Shown piece by piece: positions 52,001-60,679 of a DNA stretch of 64,000 nucleotides. Position 1 is the stretch's first letter, and each line of letters starts with the position of its first letter. Made by a program: the position numbers and the translations under genes. The stretch covers positions 1-64,000 of the forward strand of contig CALWOP010000001.1 in NCBI GenBank assembly GCA_944383195.1. Direction: 5' to 3'. Below the pieces are notes generated by a model. The model did no database searches and was not told where the DNA came from. It saw only the letters and a list, made by a program, of their open reading frames with translations. This stretch comes from an uncultured Oscillospiraceae bacterium. Lineage in GTDB: Bacteria; Bacillota; Clostridia; Oscillospirales; Oscillospiraceae.

Positions 52001-54115
52001 ATGAGTGTCGGCAGCGATAGTATTTTAGATGCCTTTTTGTATGAAACCAATACCTTGCTTGAGCAATTAGACAGCATTGTTTTGGCTGCGGAACAGCAGG
52101 ACAGCTTTTCGCAGGAAGACATCAACACGATCTTCCGAATCATGCACACGGTCAAGGGCTCTTCCGCCATGATGGAGTATAACTCCTTGATGACCATTGC
52201 CCACCGGGCGGAGGACCTGTTTGCCATCATCCGGGACAAGACCATGGACGTGGTGCCTGAGGCGCTTCGGCCGGAGCTGTTTGATCTGCTGTTTCAGACC
52301 ATCGACTTTTTCCGTCAGGAGCTGGAGCATATTGAAAATGAACAGCCCCTTACTGAAAATATCGACACCTTATTGCAAAAAGTTAATAGATTGATTGACC
52401 AAATTCGTTCCGGCGGGCAGCCTCAAGCAGACCAGCCGGAACAGGCTCAGACTGCCTCTCCGGCGGCGGCCAGCAGCCACAGCGGGTTCCCCTACGGCCT
52501 GAAACTCTTCTTCGACGAGGGGTGCGGCATGGAGAATCTGCGGGCGTTCATGCTGGTCTCCTCGGTGCGGGATCTGTGCTCCGACGGTGACTTTACCTAT
52601 GAGCCTCAGGGCGTGGACTCTGACCCCTCCACTGCCGATCAGATCGTGGAGTCTGGTTTCCTGCTTTGCTTCCGCAACCAGAGCGATCGGGACGCGGCCA
52701 TTCAGGCGGTGACTGCCACCGGCTCTGTGCGTTCTTATCAGACGATGGATATGCCTGATGCACAGGAGAAGGCGGCAGAGCCGGCGGCTGCGCCGCAGCC
52801 GGAGGCCCAGGCGGAGGCGCCCAAGAGTGTGGAGAGCGCCCCTGCTGAGAAGCCTGCTCCTACCACCGGGGGTACCCCCCAGAGTGCGGCAGCCAAGGCG
52901 CCCGCTGGGTCGGCTAAGAGCGAAAACGGCCCTCACCACAAGGAGAGCCTGATCAGCGTCAACTTGAACAAGCTGGATCAGCTGGCTGCCGTGGTGGGCG
53001 AGATCGTGATCACAGAATCCATGGTCACGGCTTCGCCGGATCTGAAAGGGCTGAAGCTGGATGCGTTTACCAAGTCCGCCAGGCAGCTGCGCAAGCTGAC
53101 GGATGAACTGCAGGATGTGTCCATGTCGCTGCGCATGGTCCCGGTGTCGGGAACGTTCCAGAAGATGAACCGCATTGTGCGGGATATGTGCAAAAAGCTG
53201 GGCAAGCAGGTGCGTCTCACCTTGGTGGGCGAGGACACGGAAGTGGACAAGACAATTGTGGACAGCATCGGCGACCCCATCATGCACATTGTGCGTAATT
53301 CCATGGACCATGGCATTGAGGAGACGCCCCAGCAGCGTATTGACGCGGGCAAAGACCCGGTGGGAGAGATCATCCTTTCTGCCCGGCATACAGGCAGCGA
53401 GGTCATCATTGAGATCCAGGACGATGGCCAGGGCGTCAACTACGATGCGGTGCTGGAAAAGGCCATTCGCAACGGTTTGGCTCTGCCCGATGTGGACTAT
53501 TCCCACAAGGATATCCTGAACTTCCTGATGGCTCCTGGTTTTTCCACCAACGCCCAGGTGACGGAGTACTCCGGCCGAGGCGTGGGCATGGATGTGGTGA
53601 AGAAAAACGTGGAGGAAGTGGGGGGAACGGTGTCCATTGCCAGCGAGCCTGGCAAGGGCATGACCACCACCTTGAAGATCCCCCTGACCATGGCCATTAT
53701 GGACGGCATGGAGGTGTCGGTCGGCGGCTCCATCTTCACTATTCCCATTCACAACATCCGTCAGTCCTTCAAGATCACCGACAGCGATTTGATCCGCGAC
53801 GCGGCGGGGGGCGAGATGTTCAAGTGCATGGGCAGCTTCTACCCGGTCATCCGGATGCGGGACTTGTACCACATGGAGGGCGGTGTGAGCCGTATCGAGG
53901 ACGGGATCTTGATCTGGCTGGATTCCGGGGAGCATTCGTACTGCCTGTTTGTGGATGAGCTGCTGGGCGAGCAGCAGGTGGTGGTAAAGCCGCTGCCTGC
54001 CTATCTCAACCGCTTTAACATCAAGGCCAGCGGCATTGCAGGATGCACCATTTTGGGTGATGGCAACATCAGCATTATCCTGGACGTATCCAACCTTTGT
54101 ACCTACGCCCGGTAA
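52001..54115 (+). CDS. cheA: Chemotaxis histidine kinase CheA
   Basis: 704 residues. P1 phosphotransfer domain with His49 in FRIMHTVKGSSAMMEY. P2-like region (about 160-250), Pro/Ala-rich linker, P3 dimerisation helices (SINLNK-type start SVNLNKLDQLAAVVGEIVIT), P4 kinase (MHIVRNSMDHGIE, DDGQGVNYDAV, YSGRGVGMDVV) and P5 CheW-like domain at the end. ATG 52001 is ten bases after GGAAGGAG; a GTG at 51992 lies too close. First gene of cheA-cheW-cheR-cheB. Confidence 0.96.
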   Translation: MSVGSDSILDAFLYETNTLLEQLDSIVLAAEQQDSFSQEDINTIFRIMHTVKGSSAMMEYNSLMTIAHRAEDLFAIIRDKTMDVVPEALRPELFDLLFQTIDFFRQELEHIENEQPLTENIDTLLQKVNRLIDQIRSGGQPQADQPEQAQTASPAAASSHSGFPYGLKLFFDEGCGMENLRAFMLVSSVRDLCSDGDFTYEPQGVDSDPSTADQIVESGFLLCFRNQSDRDAAIQAVTATGSVRSYQTMDMPDAQEKAAEPAAAPQPEAQAEAPKSVESAPAEKPAPTTGGTPQSAAAKAPAGSAKSENGPHHKESLISVNLNKLDQLAAVVGEIVITESMVTASPDLKGLKLDAFTKSARQLRKLTDELQDVSMSLRMVPVSGTFQKMNRIVRDMCKKLGKQVRLTLVGEDTEVDKTIVDSIGDPIMHIVRNSMDHGIEETPQQRIDAGKDPVGEIILSARHTGSEVIIEIQDDGQGVNYDAVLEKAIRNGLALPDVDYSHKDILNFLMAPGFSTNAQVTEYSGRGVGMDVVKKNVEEVGGTVSIASEPGKGMTTTLKIPLTMAIMDGMEVSVGGSIFTIPIHNIRQSFKITDSDLIRDAAGGEMFKCMGSFYPVIRMRDLYHMEGGVSRIEDGILIWLDSGEHSYCLFVDELLGEQQVVVKPLPAYLNRFNIKASGIAGCTILGDGNISIILDVSNLCTYAR

Positions 54116-54129
54116 AGGAGTAATAGAAT

Positions 54130-54603
54130 ATGCAAGAGGACATTTTATTTCAGACCGACCTGTCCGACGAGCTAGAAGAAAACGTAGAGGTGAACCAAAC
54201 AGAAAAATACCTTCTGTTTTTGTCTGATGGGCTTTTGTTCGGTGTGCCGGCGGAGGCGGTAGTGGAGATCATAACCGGGCACGCCATTACCAAACTGCCT
54301 CTGGTGCCCAGCTATATCCGGGGCATCATCAACCTGCGTGGACAAATCCTGCCCATTGTGGATATTCGCGGCTTGCTGGGCCAGGGCGACTGTGAGAGCG
54401 ACTGCATGATGATCCTCCAGTCCGATGGCACACAGGTGGGAATCCTGGTGGATCAGGTTCAGAAAATGGTGGATATTGACACTTCCATCCTGCTGCCCGT
54501 CCCGCCCCAGAGCTCCAAAGAACTGGTGTGTGGGATGTGTTCGCTGGAGGATGGACAGACGATGCTGGCGTTTGACTGTGCCCGCCTGATGGAGCATTCC
54601 TGA
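54130..54603 (+). CDS. cheW: Chemotaxis coupling protein CheW
   Basis: 157 residues. KYLLFLSDGLLFGVPAEAV, ITKLPLVPSYIRGIINLRGQ and LPIVDIRGLLG are the CheW core. Links chemoreceptors to CheA, together with CheV. 14 bases after cheA. Confidence 0.95.
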   Translation: MQEDILFQTDLSDELEENVEVNQTEKYLLFLSDGLLFGVPAEAVVEIITGHAITKLPLVPSYIRGIINLRGQILPIVDIRGLLGQGDCESDCMMILQSDGTQVGILVDQVQKMVDIDTSILLPVPPQSSKELVCGMCSLEDGQTMLAFDCARLMEHS

Positions 54604-54616
54604 GGGAGGGACAGCC

Positions 54617-55462
54617 ATGGATATGATGTTTCATGACTTGAATATCTCTGATGCGGATTTTCAGCGCCTAGTCAAGTTTATCCATAACAATTATGGAATT
54701 GATCTGAGCAAGAAGCGTCAGTTGATCACAAGCCGCCTGTCCCACTCCCTGAAAAGTAAGGGCTATAAAGATTTTAATGCATTTTTGGAACATCTATTCT
54801 CCAAAAAGGACCCGGAGGATCTGGAACTGGTACTCAATAAGCTGACGACCAATTACACCTATTTCCTGCGCGAGAAAGAGCATTTCACATTTTTGGAAAA
54901 AACGATACTGCCGGAGCTGGAGCAGCGGCATATGCGGGATAAAGTCCTGTCCATCTGGAGTGCAGGCTGTTCCAGCGGGGAGGAGCCCTATACGCTGTCC
55001 ATATATTTAAAAGAGTATTTTGGCTCCCGGCCAGGGTCATGGGACACCCGCGTCCTGGCCACGGATATCTCCCAACAGGCCATGGCCAAGGCGAAAGCGG
55101 CGATCTATCAGCCTCCAGTGGATATGCCCGCTGAGTGGCTGCGGCGCTATTTTGTGCCCAGCAAAACCAATCCGGGAGAGTATACTGTGGCCCCGGCGAT
55201 CCGCAACAATGTGATTTTTCGCACATTCAATTTAATGGAGCCGATCCAGTTCCGGCTGAAATTTGATGTGATTTTTTGCCGCAATGTAATGATATATTTT
55301 GATCAGAGCACACGGGACGCGCTGATTCGTCGTTTTTATGATGCTATGAATCCCAACGCCTATTTGTTTATCAGCCACTCAGAGTCCCTGGGGCAGACCC
55401 CGCTGTTCCGCCTGGTGGCCCCTGCGGTCTACCGCAAGAACAGCGCGCCTGCCCGCTCATAG
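54617..55462 (+). CDS. cheR: Chemoreceptor methyltransferase CheR
   Basis: 281 residues. An N-terminal helical domain (FQRLVKFIHNNYGIDLSKKR), then the methyltransferase with SAM motif LSIWSAGCSSGEEPYTLSIY, LATDISQQAMAKA and FDVIFCRNVMIYFDQ. Methylates receptor glutamates. ATG after GGGAGGGA. Confidence 0.96.
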   Translation: MDMMFHDLNISDADFQRLVKFIHNNYGIDLSKKRQLITSRLSHSLKSKGYKDFNAFLEHLFSKKDPEDLELVLNKLTTNYTYFLREKEHFTFLEKTILPELEQRHMRDKVLSIWSAGCSSGEEPYTLSIYLKEYFGSRPGSWDTRVLATDISQQAMAKAKAAIYQPPVDMPAEWLRRYFVPSKTNPGEYTVAPAIRNNVIFRTFNLMEPIQFRLKFDVIFCRNVMIYFDQSTRDALIRRFYDAMNPNAYLFISHSESLGQTPLFRLVAPAVYRKNSAPARS

Positions 55463-55481
55463 GAAGGAGCCAACGAATGTA

Positions 55482-56546
55482 ATGATTGTCTCTCAGCGTA
55501 AAATTCGAGTGCTTGTAGTTGACGATTCTGCGGTGGCGCGGGCTTTTTTGACCAAGGGACTGGCCGAGGCCCCCAACATCGAGGTGGTTGGTTATGCCAT
55601 CAACGCGCTGGATGCCAAGACGAAAATCAAGCGTCTGCAGCCGGATGTGATGACGTTGGATGTGGAGATGCCCGGCACCAATGGCATCGATTTTCTGCGT
55701 CAGCTGCTGCCGGAGAATCCGCTTCCGGTCATCCTGGTGTCAAGCCTGAACCTGAGGGTATTTGAAGCTCTTGCCGCAGGAGCGGTGGATTTTGTACGCA
55801 AACCCGATGGCGAGGAGAGCCGGGAATCGTTCCTGCGGGCTTTGGCCCAGAAGAGCACAGTTGCCTCCTGCGCCAAGGTTTCTCCCTGCCGGCGCAGTAC
55901 CATCCAGCCGACGGCTGCCGCCGCGCCCGCACCCATTAATTTGGGGCGGAGCGGAGAAAAGGTGGATCTGGACCACACCATTATTGGCCTGGGTGCTTCT
56001 ACCGGCGGCACAGAGGCAACTTTAGAGGTTTTGAAACGCCTGCCTGCTGATATTCCTGGTATGGTGATCGTGCAGCATATGCCGCCGGGATTTACGGGTA
56101 TGTACGCCCAACGGCTCAATAAGCTGTGTGCCATGGAGGTGCGGGAAGCCAAAAACGGCGATGAGATCCACCGGGGACTTGCGCTGGTGGCGCCTGCCGA
56201 CCTGCAGGCCAGGGTGGTGCGTATGGGAAGCCGGTACACCCTCTCCTGTCAGCCCGGCGAGAAGGTCAGTGGACACCGGCCCTCTGTGGATGCCCTGTTT
56301 ACCTCCATGGCGGAGACGGTGAAGTGCCACATGGTGGGCATAATCATGACCGGAATGGGCCGGGACGGGGCCAGCGGACTTTTGGAGATGCGCAAGGCTG
56401 GGGCCTATACCATTGGACAGGATAAGGACTCCTGCGTGGTGTACGGAATGCCTGGCGTGGCCCAGGAGATCGGTGCGGTGATGATCCAAGCCTCCTGCGA
56501 CAATATCGCCTCCGTGCTGATGCAGCACTTGAAAACAGGAAAATAA
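55482..56546 (+). CDS. cheB: Chemotaxis methylesterase/response regulator CheB
   Basis: 354 residues. Receiver domain with VLVVDDSAVARAFL and the phosphoacceptor in VMTLDVEMPGTNG. The methylesterase catalytic triad is visible: Ser in GLGASTGGTEA, His in VQHMPPGFT and Asp in GMGRDGASGLL. Removes methyl groups from receptors when phosphorylated by CheA. ATG 55482 after GGAAGGAG. Confidence 0.96.
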   Translation: MIVSQRKIRVLVVDDSAVARAFLTKGLAEAPNIEVVGYAINALDAKTKIKRLQPDVMTLDVEMPGTNGIDFLRQLLPENPLPVILVSSLNLRVFEALAAGAVDFVRKPDGEESRESFLRALAQKSTVASCAKVSPCRRSTIQPTAAAAPAPINLGRSGEKVDLDHTIIGLGASTGGTEATLEVLKRLPADIPGMVIVQHMPPGFTGMYAQRLNKLCAMEVREAKNGDEIHRGLALVAPADLQARVVRMGSRYTLSCQPGEKVSGHRPSVDALFTSMAETVKCHMVGIIMTGMGRDGASGLLEMRKAGAYTIGQDKDSCVVYGMPGVAQEIGAVMIQASCDNIASVLMQHLKTGK

Positions 56547-56552
56547 GTATTT

Positions 56553-56611
56553 AAATCCCCCCTCTGAATCGGCCGAGATAAGCGGCGGTCGATCCAGAGG
56601 GGGGATTTATT
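56553..56611. terminator. Bidirectional terminator between cheB and the PHP gene
   Basis: 14-bp perfect outer arms 56553-56566 and 56595-56608 enclosing a smaller imperfect hairpin; ATTTA follows on plus and ATACTTATTTT on minus. It touches the stop of the PHP gene. Confidence 0.8.
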
Positions 56612-57426
56612 TAGCCCAAAATCCAATTTAATTCAAGCTCTACTCCACGAAGCGGCTGATCAGGATGCACGGCCTCTCCGTGAAAGTCACTGCCTGCAGT
56701 GATGTGAAGATCATATTTTTTGGCAAAGCCAAGATATTGCGCTACCATCGCTGGGGTGTGATGGGGATAGTAGCACTCCAGGCCGTCCAAACCATTATTT
56801 TTTAATGCCCGAATGGTCTGCTCCAAATGTTCTTCTGAAAAGCCTAACTGGTATGGATGTGCCAGAACGGCTTTTCCCCCTCCCTGGTGGATGGCGGCGA
56901 TACAGGCCTCCGCGCTGGCCTTAAAGCGCTCGATACGTTGATACTCCTCTGTGTCCAGATAGCGGTCAAAGGCCTCCCGTGAATCTTTCACATAGCCGTG
57001 ACGCACCATGATTTGGGCGAAGTGAGGACGGGCGATCACATCGCCGCCAGCCAGCGCTTCCACCTCGGCCAGGTCGATTGATATGCCTTTCTCACTTAAA
57101 AAACGGACGATGCGGTATTTCCGCTCATTTCGGCCATCCAGCAGCTTCTGGCAGAGCTGAGCCAGCTCAGGACAGTCTTGCTTAAGTCCAAGTCCCAGAA
57201 TGTGCATATGGCGGTCTTCCTGGGCACCCAGTTCTACTCCACGGAGGACTGTCAGTTCCAGAGACTGCCCAGCCTGTACAGCTTCCTCCACACCGTGAAT
57301 GGTATCGTGATCGGTAATGGCCAATACCTGAATGCTCGATTTATGAGCCAGCTCTACCACTTGTGCAGGGGAGTATTGACCATCTGAGGCGGTGGAATGG
57401 GTGTGAAGATCGGCCAATGATCTCAT
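56611..57426 (-). CDS. PHP-domain phosphoesterase (3',5'-nucleoside bisphosphate phosphatase/RNase AM type)
   Basis: 271 residues. All PHP metal motifs are present: DLHTHSTASDG (His8, His10), AITDHDTIHG, LRGVELGA, VLAHPYQLG and TAGSDFHGE. Enzymes of this subfamily (YciV/RNase AM and relatives) hydrolyse 3',5'-nucleoside bisphosphates such as pAp, or trim RNA 5' ends. It is third in a tight operon with sulfotransferase-like and APS kinase-like genes (13-bp gap). pAp is exactly the by-product of PAPS-dependent sulfation, so clearing pAp is a reasonable role (inference). Confidence 0.85.
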   Translation of the reverse strand: MRSLADLHTHSTASDGQYSPAQVVELAHKSSIQVLAITDHDTIHGVEEAVQAGQSLELTVLRGVELGAQEDRHMHILGLGLKQDCPELAQLCQKLLDGRNERKYRIVRFLSEKGISIDLAEVEALAGGDVIARPHFAQIMVRHGYVKDSREAFDRYLDTEEYQRIERFKASAEACIAAIHQGGGKAVLAHPYQLGFSEEHLEQTIRALKNNGLDGLECYYPHHTPAMVAQYLGFAKKYDLHITAGSDFHGEAVHPDQPLRGVELELNWILG

Positions 57427-57439
57427 GACATTCCCTCCT

Positions 57440-58582
57440 CTATGGTTTGACAGCTACAATACGGATGACTGGAGGATCATCGTTTCCGTAGGGGGCAAAT
57501 CCGGTTTGCTCCTTGGCGTACTCCACCCGGAATCCACAATGCTCAAACGCATGGACCAGTTCATCCCGGACAATAAAGCGGCGGTAATGGTTATCATAGA
57601 AAAAGGCATTGCGTTCAACTGCCTTTCCTTTTCCGTATAGAGGATCGTTGACGCTGCGAACCTCTACAAAGAATTTCCCGCCCGGTTTCAACGCCCGGAA
57701 CATGGCCTGCAGCAGCATGGTCTCCTGCTTTTGATTGATGGCATGGATCGTAAAACGGCTGTAGGCGTAATCATAGCTGTCCGGTTTGTGGGCGTCGCTG
57801 GCAATAAAATCGCCGCACAGGAAGCGAGCATGATCCACCGAATTCTGGTTGAGCTGATCGATGGCGGCGCGGGACAAGTCAATGGCCAGCACATCCAGAC
57901 CTTGTCCGGCAAAAAACAGCGCGTCCCGTCCGTTTCCACAGCCCAGATCTACAAGAGTCTTCCCCGGCTCTACGAGGGTGGAGACATACTGAGCGAAAGG
58001 AGAGGGCTGGGTGGAGCAAATCTGATTGTGATAGTATTGATTCCAGTAGGCAGTATTGTCAATGGGGTTTTCCACAATGTTGGGATAGAACTTGCGCTCT
58101 ACTTCTTCCACCAGTTCAAGAGGCGTGCGGTCGCCGTCATTTTGCAGGATCAAGTCGGGGGACTTGGGCTCGTCAAAGGGAAGATCCACACCCACCACAT
58201 TGTGTCCCGCAGTGTACAGGCCCTTTTGATTGCGCTGGATGAGGGTCTCTTTTTTGACCCGGATATAGATTTCCTTGTAATTGGGAATGTGTTCCCGGTT
58301 CCAGCGGCGCACTGTGTCAAACATGGCGATGGAACAGCATATCACATCGATGCCCTGGTCGGAGAGCAGCTTACACACCCGAAAGATTCGTCCCGCCCAG
58401 CGCAGACGCTCCTCGTGCGTGTAGCCAACGTCCTCACCGAAGGCCAGACGGATCTCGTCCCCATCCAGATAGACCACATTGGGTTTGGTGGATTTCAGAC
58501 GGCGGTAAAAGAGACCGCCCACAGTAGTCTTACCTGCGCCGGACAGTCCGGTGAAGAAATAGACAGTTCCTGGATTATCCAT
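57440..58582 (-). CDS. APS kinase-like / SAM-dependent methyltransferase fusion
   Basis: 380 residues. The APS-kinase-like domain (1-165) has P-loop GLSGAGKTT (12-20), LDGDEIRLAFGEDVGYTHEER, QRNQKGLYT and VGVDLPFDEPKSPDLIL. The methyltransferase domain (about 178-380) has motif I LVDLGCGNGRDALFF, then VLAIDLSRAAIDQL and ALKPGGKFFVEV. APS kinases make PAPS from APS. Related kinases in capsule loci can act on other nucleotides such as CDP-phosphoramidate. The fused methyltransferase would add O-methyl groups to a sugar or similar acceptor. 13 bases after the sulfotransferase-like gene. Confidence 0.78.
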   Translation of the reverse strand: MDNPGTVYFFTGLSGAGKTTVGGLFYRRLKSTKPNVVYLDGDEIRLAFGEDVGYTHEERLRWAGRIFRVCKLLSDQGIDVICCSIAMFDTVRRWNREHIPNYKEIYIRVKKETLIQRNQKGLYTAGHNVVGVDLPFDEPKSPDLILQNDGDRTPLELVEEVERKFYPNIVENPIDNTAYWNQYYHNQICSTQPSPFAQYVSTLVEPGKTLVDLGCGNGRDALFFAGQGLDVLAIDLSRAAIDQLNQNSVDHARFLCGDFIASDAHKPDSYDYAYSRFTIHAINQKQETMLLQAMFRALKPGGKFFVEVRSVNDPLYGKGKAVERNAFFYDNHYRRFIVRDELVHAFEHCGFRVEYAKEQTGFAPYGNDDPPVIRIVAVKP

Positions 58583-58595
58583 CCTTACCCCTCCT

Positions 58596-60548
58596 TTAAT
58601 GGTACAGCGGCTGTTCCAACAGCTCCGGGTCTGGCTGGAGCACTGGGGTCATTTGCAGGGGCTGGCCGCCGTGGGTGACAAATCTAGGTCTCTTCAGCAA
58701 CAGCTCGGCAATGTGCAGCCGGTTCTCCCGGCAGTATTCCAGGTGCTCTTTGATCGTTTCTTCGTCCTCCTCCTGGCTTGTCTGACGCCTGCCCTTTGCC
58801 CGCTGGGTCTGAAAGGCTTGCCGCAGAGAGTGGGCGATCCAACCATCCATGGTGGAAAAGTGGTCGATTTTCTCCTCCACCCAGGCCTCGTCCACCGGCT
58901 CCCCCTTGTAATAGTGGAAGTCGTAGCCGCAGGCCTTGTAGATGTCTGCCATCAAATACTCCAAGAAGGCCCGTTCGTCATCGTTGGCGTACTCGTCATA
59001 GGTTCGGTATACGGTGGCGGGGTCAAAGCCCCGGACGTTCCCCTCCAGTGACTCCGGGTCGCGGCCCAGGCGGCTGGAGCAGTAAGTCATGCTCTCGGTA
59101 TAAGGGATGTCCAAAAATTCTGCCAGTCGGGTGAAGGTGGCCTTAGGATTCAGCTTGCCGTCCTCAAACCGTACCAGGACGCTGTCCTGATACAGCCGAT
59201 CCTCCGGCTCCCGAAGGTAGCTGCGGTTCAATACCCGTTGGACTACCTGATCTGAACATAGAGCGGATTTTTCTGGGTCGCCGATTTGGGCTGCCATAAA
59301 ACGGACGGTGGCAGCGTGGCTGGTGGTGGGACGGCGGATGGGGGTAATGGTTTTGATATATTTGAACCCTTTTAAAATGGGAGATTTTTTGATTTCCTCA
59401 TACTGTTGGGAAAAAAGAGCGCAGGCCCTTTCCCCCTCGGCCACATCCAGCTGATATTCCACGTTGGGGAAGTGGGGCTGGAAAAACAGGGCTGGCGCGA
59501 TGCGGGCTGCCCGGTCCAGGCCGGCGGATGTCTCCGAGTCATTTAAAAACAGGGCGACTAAGAAATCTTTTGCAGTGGGGTTTTTCAGCTGAGCCAGCTG
59601 GCGGTTGACATCGCTCCCCAGAGGGTTTTTCTGATAGAGCGCACGTATTTGGTCAAGCAGCTTGCGATAATCGTCAAACATGATGGATTCGATGCTCAGG
59701 AGATTGGGGTGACCGTAGAAAATCTCGTTAAAAAAATCACCGCCGTTGTGGGTGGCCAGCTGGGTGTGCCAGATCAGCTTGTTGACCTCCCGGATTCCAA
59801 TGGGCTTAAGGGGGTACTGGCTGTAGTCGATGCCAAAGCGCGCCTTAAAGTCAATGGGGTACTGGTCAATTTCCTCCCCAAAGAGGAAGACAAACTTTTC
59901 CTCCCGAAGCAGAGGGCGCAGGTCAAGGCATGGAAGATAGGCACAGAAAAGGGCGGGGTCAGCATAATGAAGGTAGATGTGGTTTTCTCTTCCTACCCAC
60001 TCGCTTTTGCGCACATTGTCGTTGAGATACTCCAACTGATATTGGGAATAGACCTCCGCCGCCAGAATTGGGTTTTCCAAATCGTGAAAAAAGTACCGGT
60101 CGATGACAGGGGCCTTTAGATTCACATAGTCCCCGAAACGGTCCTCTACCGGATTGTAGGGAAGATATCCGCTGCTGTCAAAGGGAAAGAAGCGCAGAGG
60201 CAGCTCCTCATAGCTTGGAAACTCCGTATGGAAGCAGTAGGGGTAAGCGGACAGGGCCTGAAGGTTGCGCTCATAGCGGCGGCGAAGCTTTTCCTCATTG
60301 GGCTGGTAAAAAGCTTGGGTGAGAATATCCCACAGTTGAGGGCGAAACTCCCCCTGGTTGTAGAGCTGAACAAAGGTGGTGTAAGCCACCTTATAATCCC
60401 CGCGGGAGAAAAAAACGTAGCTGGCCGCCTCCAGCCGATCCATGGGGGAAAGATCCTCCTGCTTCTTCAGGGCCACAGTGTAGGCCTGCTGAGCCTCTGT
60501 TTTCTGTCCCAGCTCCGCCAAGCGGCGGGCGATGGCAATGGGTTCCAT
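58596..60548 (-). CDS. Sulfotransferase-like protein behind flagellin
   Basis: 650 residues. N-terminal ~100 look TPR-like (ARRLAELGQKTEAQQAYTVA). The C-terminal two-thirds have sulfotransferase landmarks: a 5'-PSB-like loop LATHNGGDFFNEIFYGHP (265-281), a 3'-PB-like segment IKTITPIRRPTTSHAATVRF (398-417) and the common C-terminal VRFEDGKLNPKATFTRLAEF-LDIPY (459-483). The P-loop-like segment lacks the usual S/T-G-T-T, so activity needs proof. 131 bases downstream of flagellin, past a strong hairpin; with the next two genes it could form a PAPS cycle modifying flagellin. Confidence 0.62.
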   Translation of the reverse strand: MEPIAIARRLAELGQKTEAQQAYTVALKKQEDLSPMDRLEAASYVFFSRGDYKVAYTTFVQLYNQGEFRPQLWDILTQAFYQPNEEKLRRRYERNLQALSAYPYCFHTEFPSYEELPLRFFPFDSSGYLPYNPVEDRFGDYVNLKAPVIDRYFFHDLENPILAAEVYSQYQLEYLNDNVRKSEWVGRENHIYLHYADPALFCAYLPCLDLRPLLREEKFVFLFGEEIDQYPIDFKARFGIDYSQYPLKPIGIREVNKLIWHTQLATHNGGDFFNEIFYGHPNLLSIESIMFDDYRKLLDQIRALYQKNPLGSDVNRQLAQLKNPTAKDFLVALFLNDSETSAGLDRAARIAPALFFQPHFPNVEYQLDVAEGERACALFSQQYEEIKKSPILKGFKYIKTITPIRRPTTSHAATVRFMAAQIGDPEKSALCSDQVVQRVLNRSYLREPEDRLYQDSVLVRFEDGKLNPKATFTRLAEFLDIPYTESMTYCSSRLGRDPESLEGNVRGFDPATVYRTYDEYANDDERAFLEYLMADIYKACGYDFHYYKGEPVDEAWVEEKIDHFSTMDGWIAHSLRQAFQTQRAKGRRQTSQEEDEETIKEHLEYCRENRLHIAELLLKRPRFVTHGGQPLQMTPVLQPDPELLEQPLYH

Positions 60549-60574
60549 GCCGGTTTCCTCCTTTGAAACTTAAG

Positions 60575-60608
60575 AGAGGGGGGCGGCCCTGCCGGGCCGC
60601 CCCCCTCT
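60575..60608 (-). terminator. Hairpin terminator or attenuator after flagellin
   Basis: 15-bp perfect arms 60575-60589 and 60594-60608, almost all G:C, 4-base loop. The T run is weak (TTAAGTTTC), and no other promoter is evident before the next gene, so partial read-through into the modification genes is likely. Confidence 0.65.
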
Positions 60609-60679
60609 GTATTGTGGTGGGGAAACGGGAAGTCCCGCTTTCACCAAGAACGGATGCCTTGCAGTGATGGAATGGCCGA

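Noticed and set aside
52370..53935. 521-codon open frame on the minus strand
   Set aside because: Antisense to cheA, whose domains are all in place.
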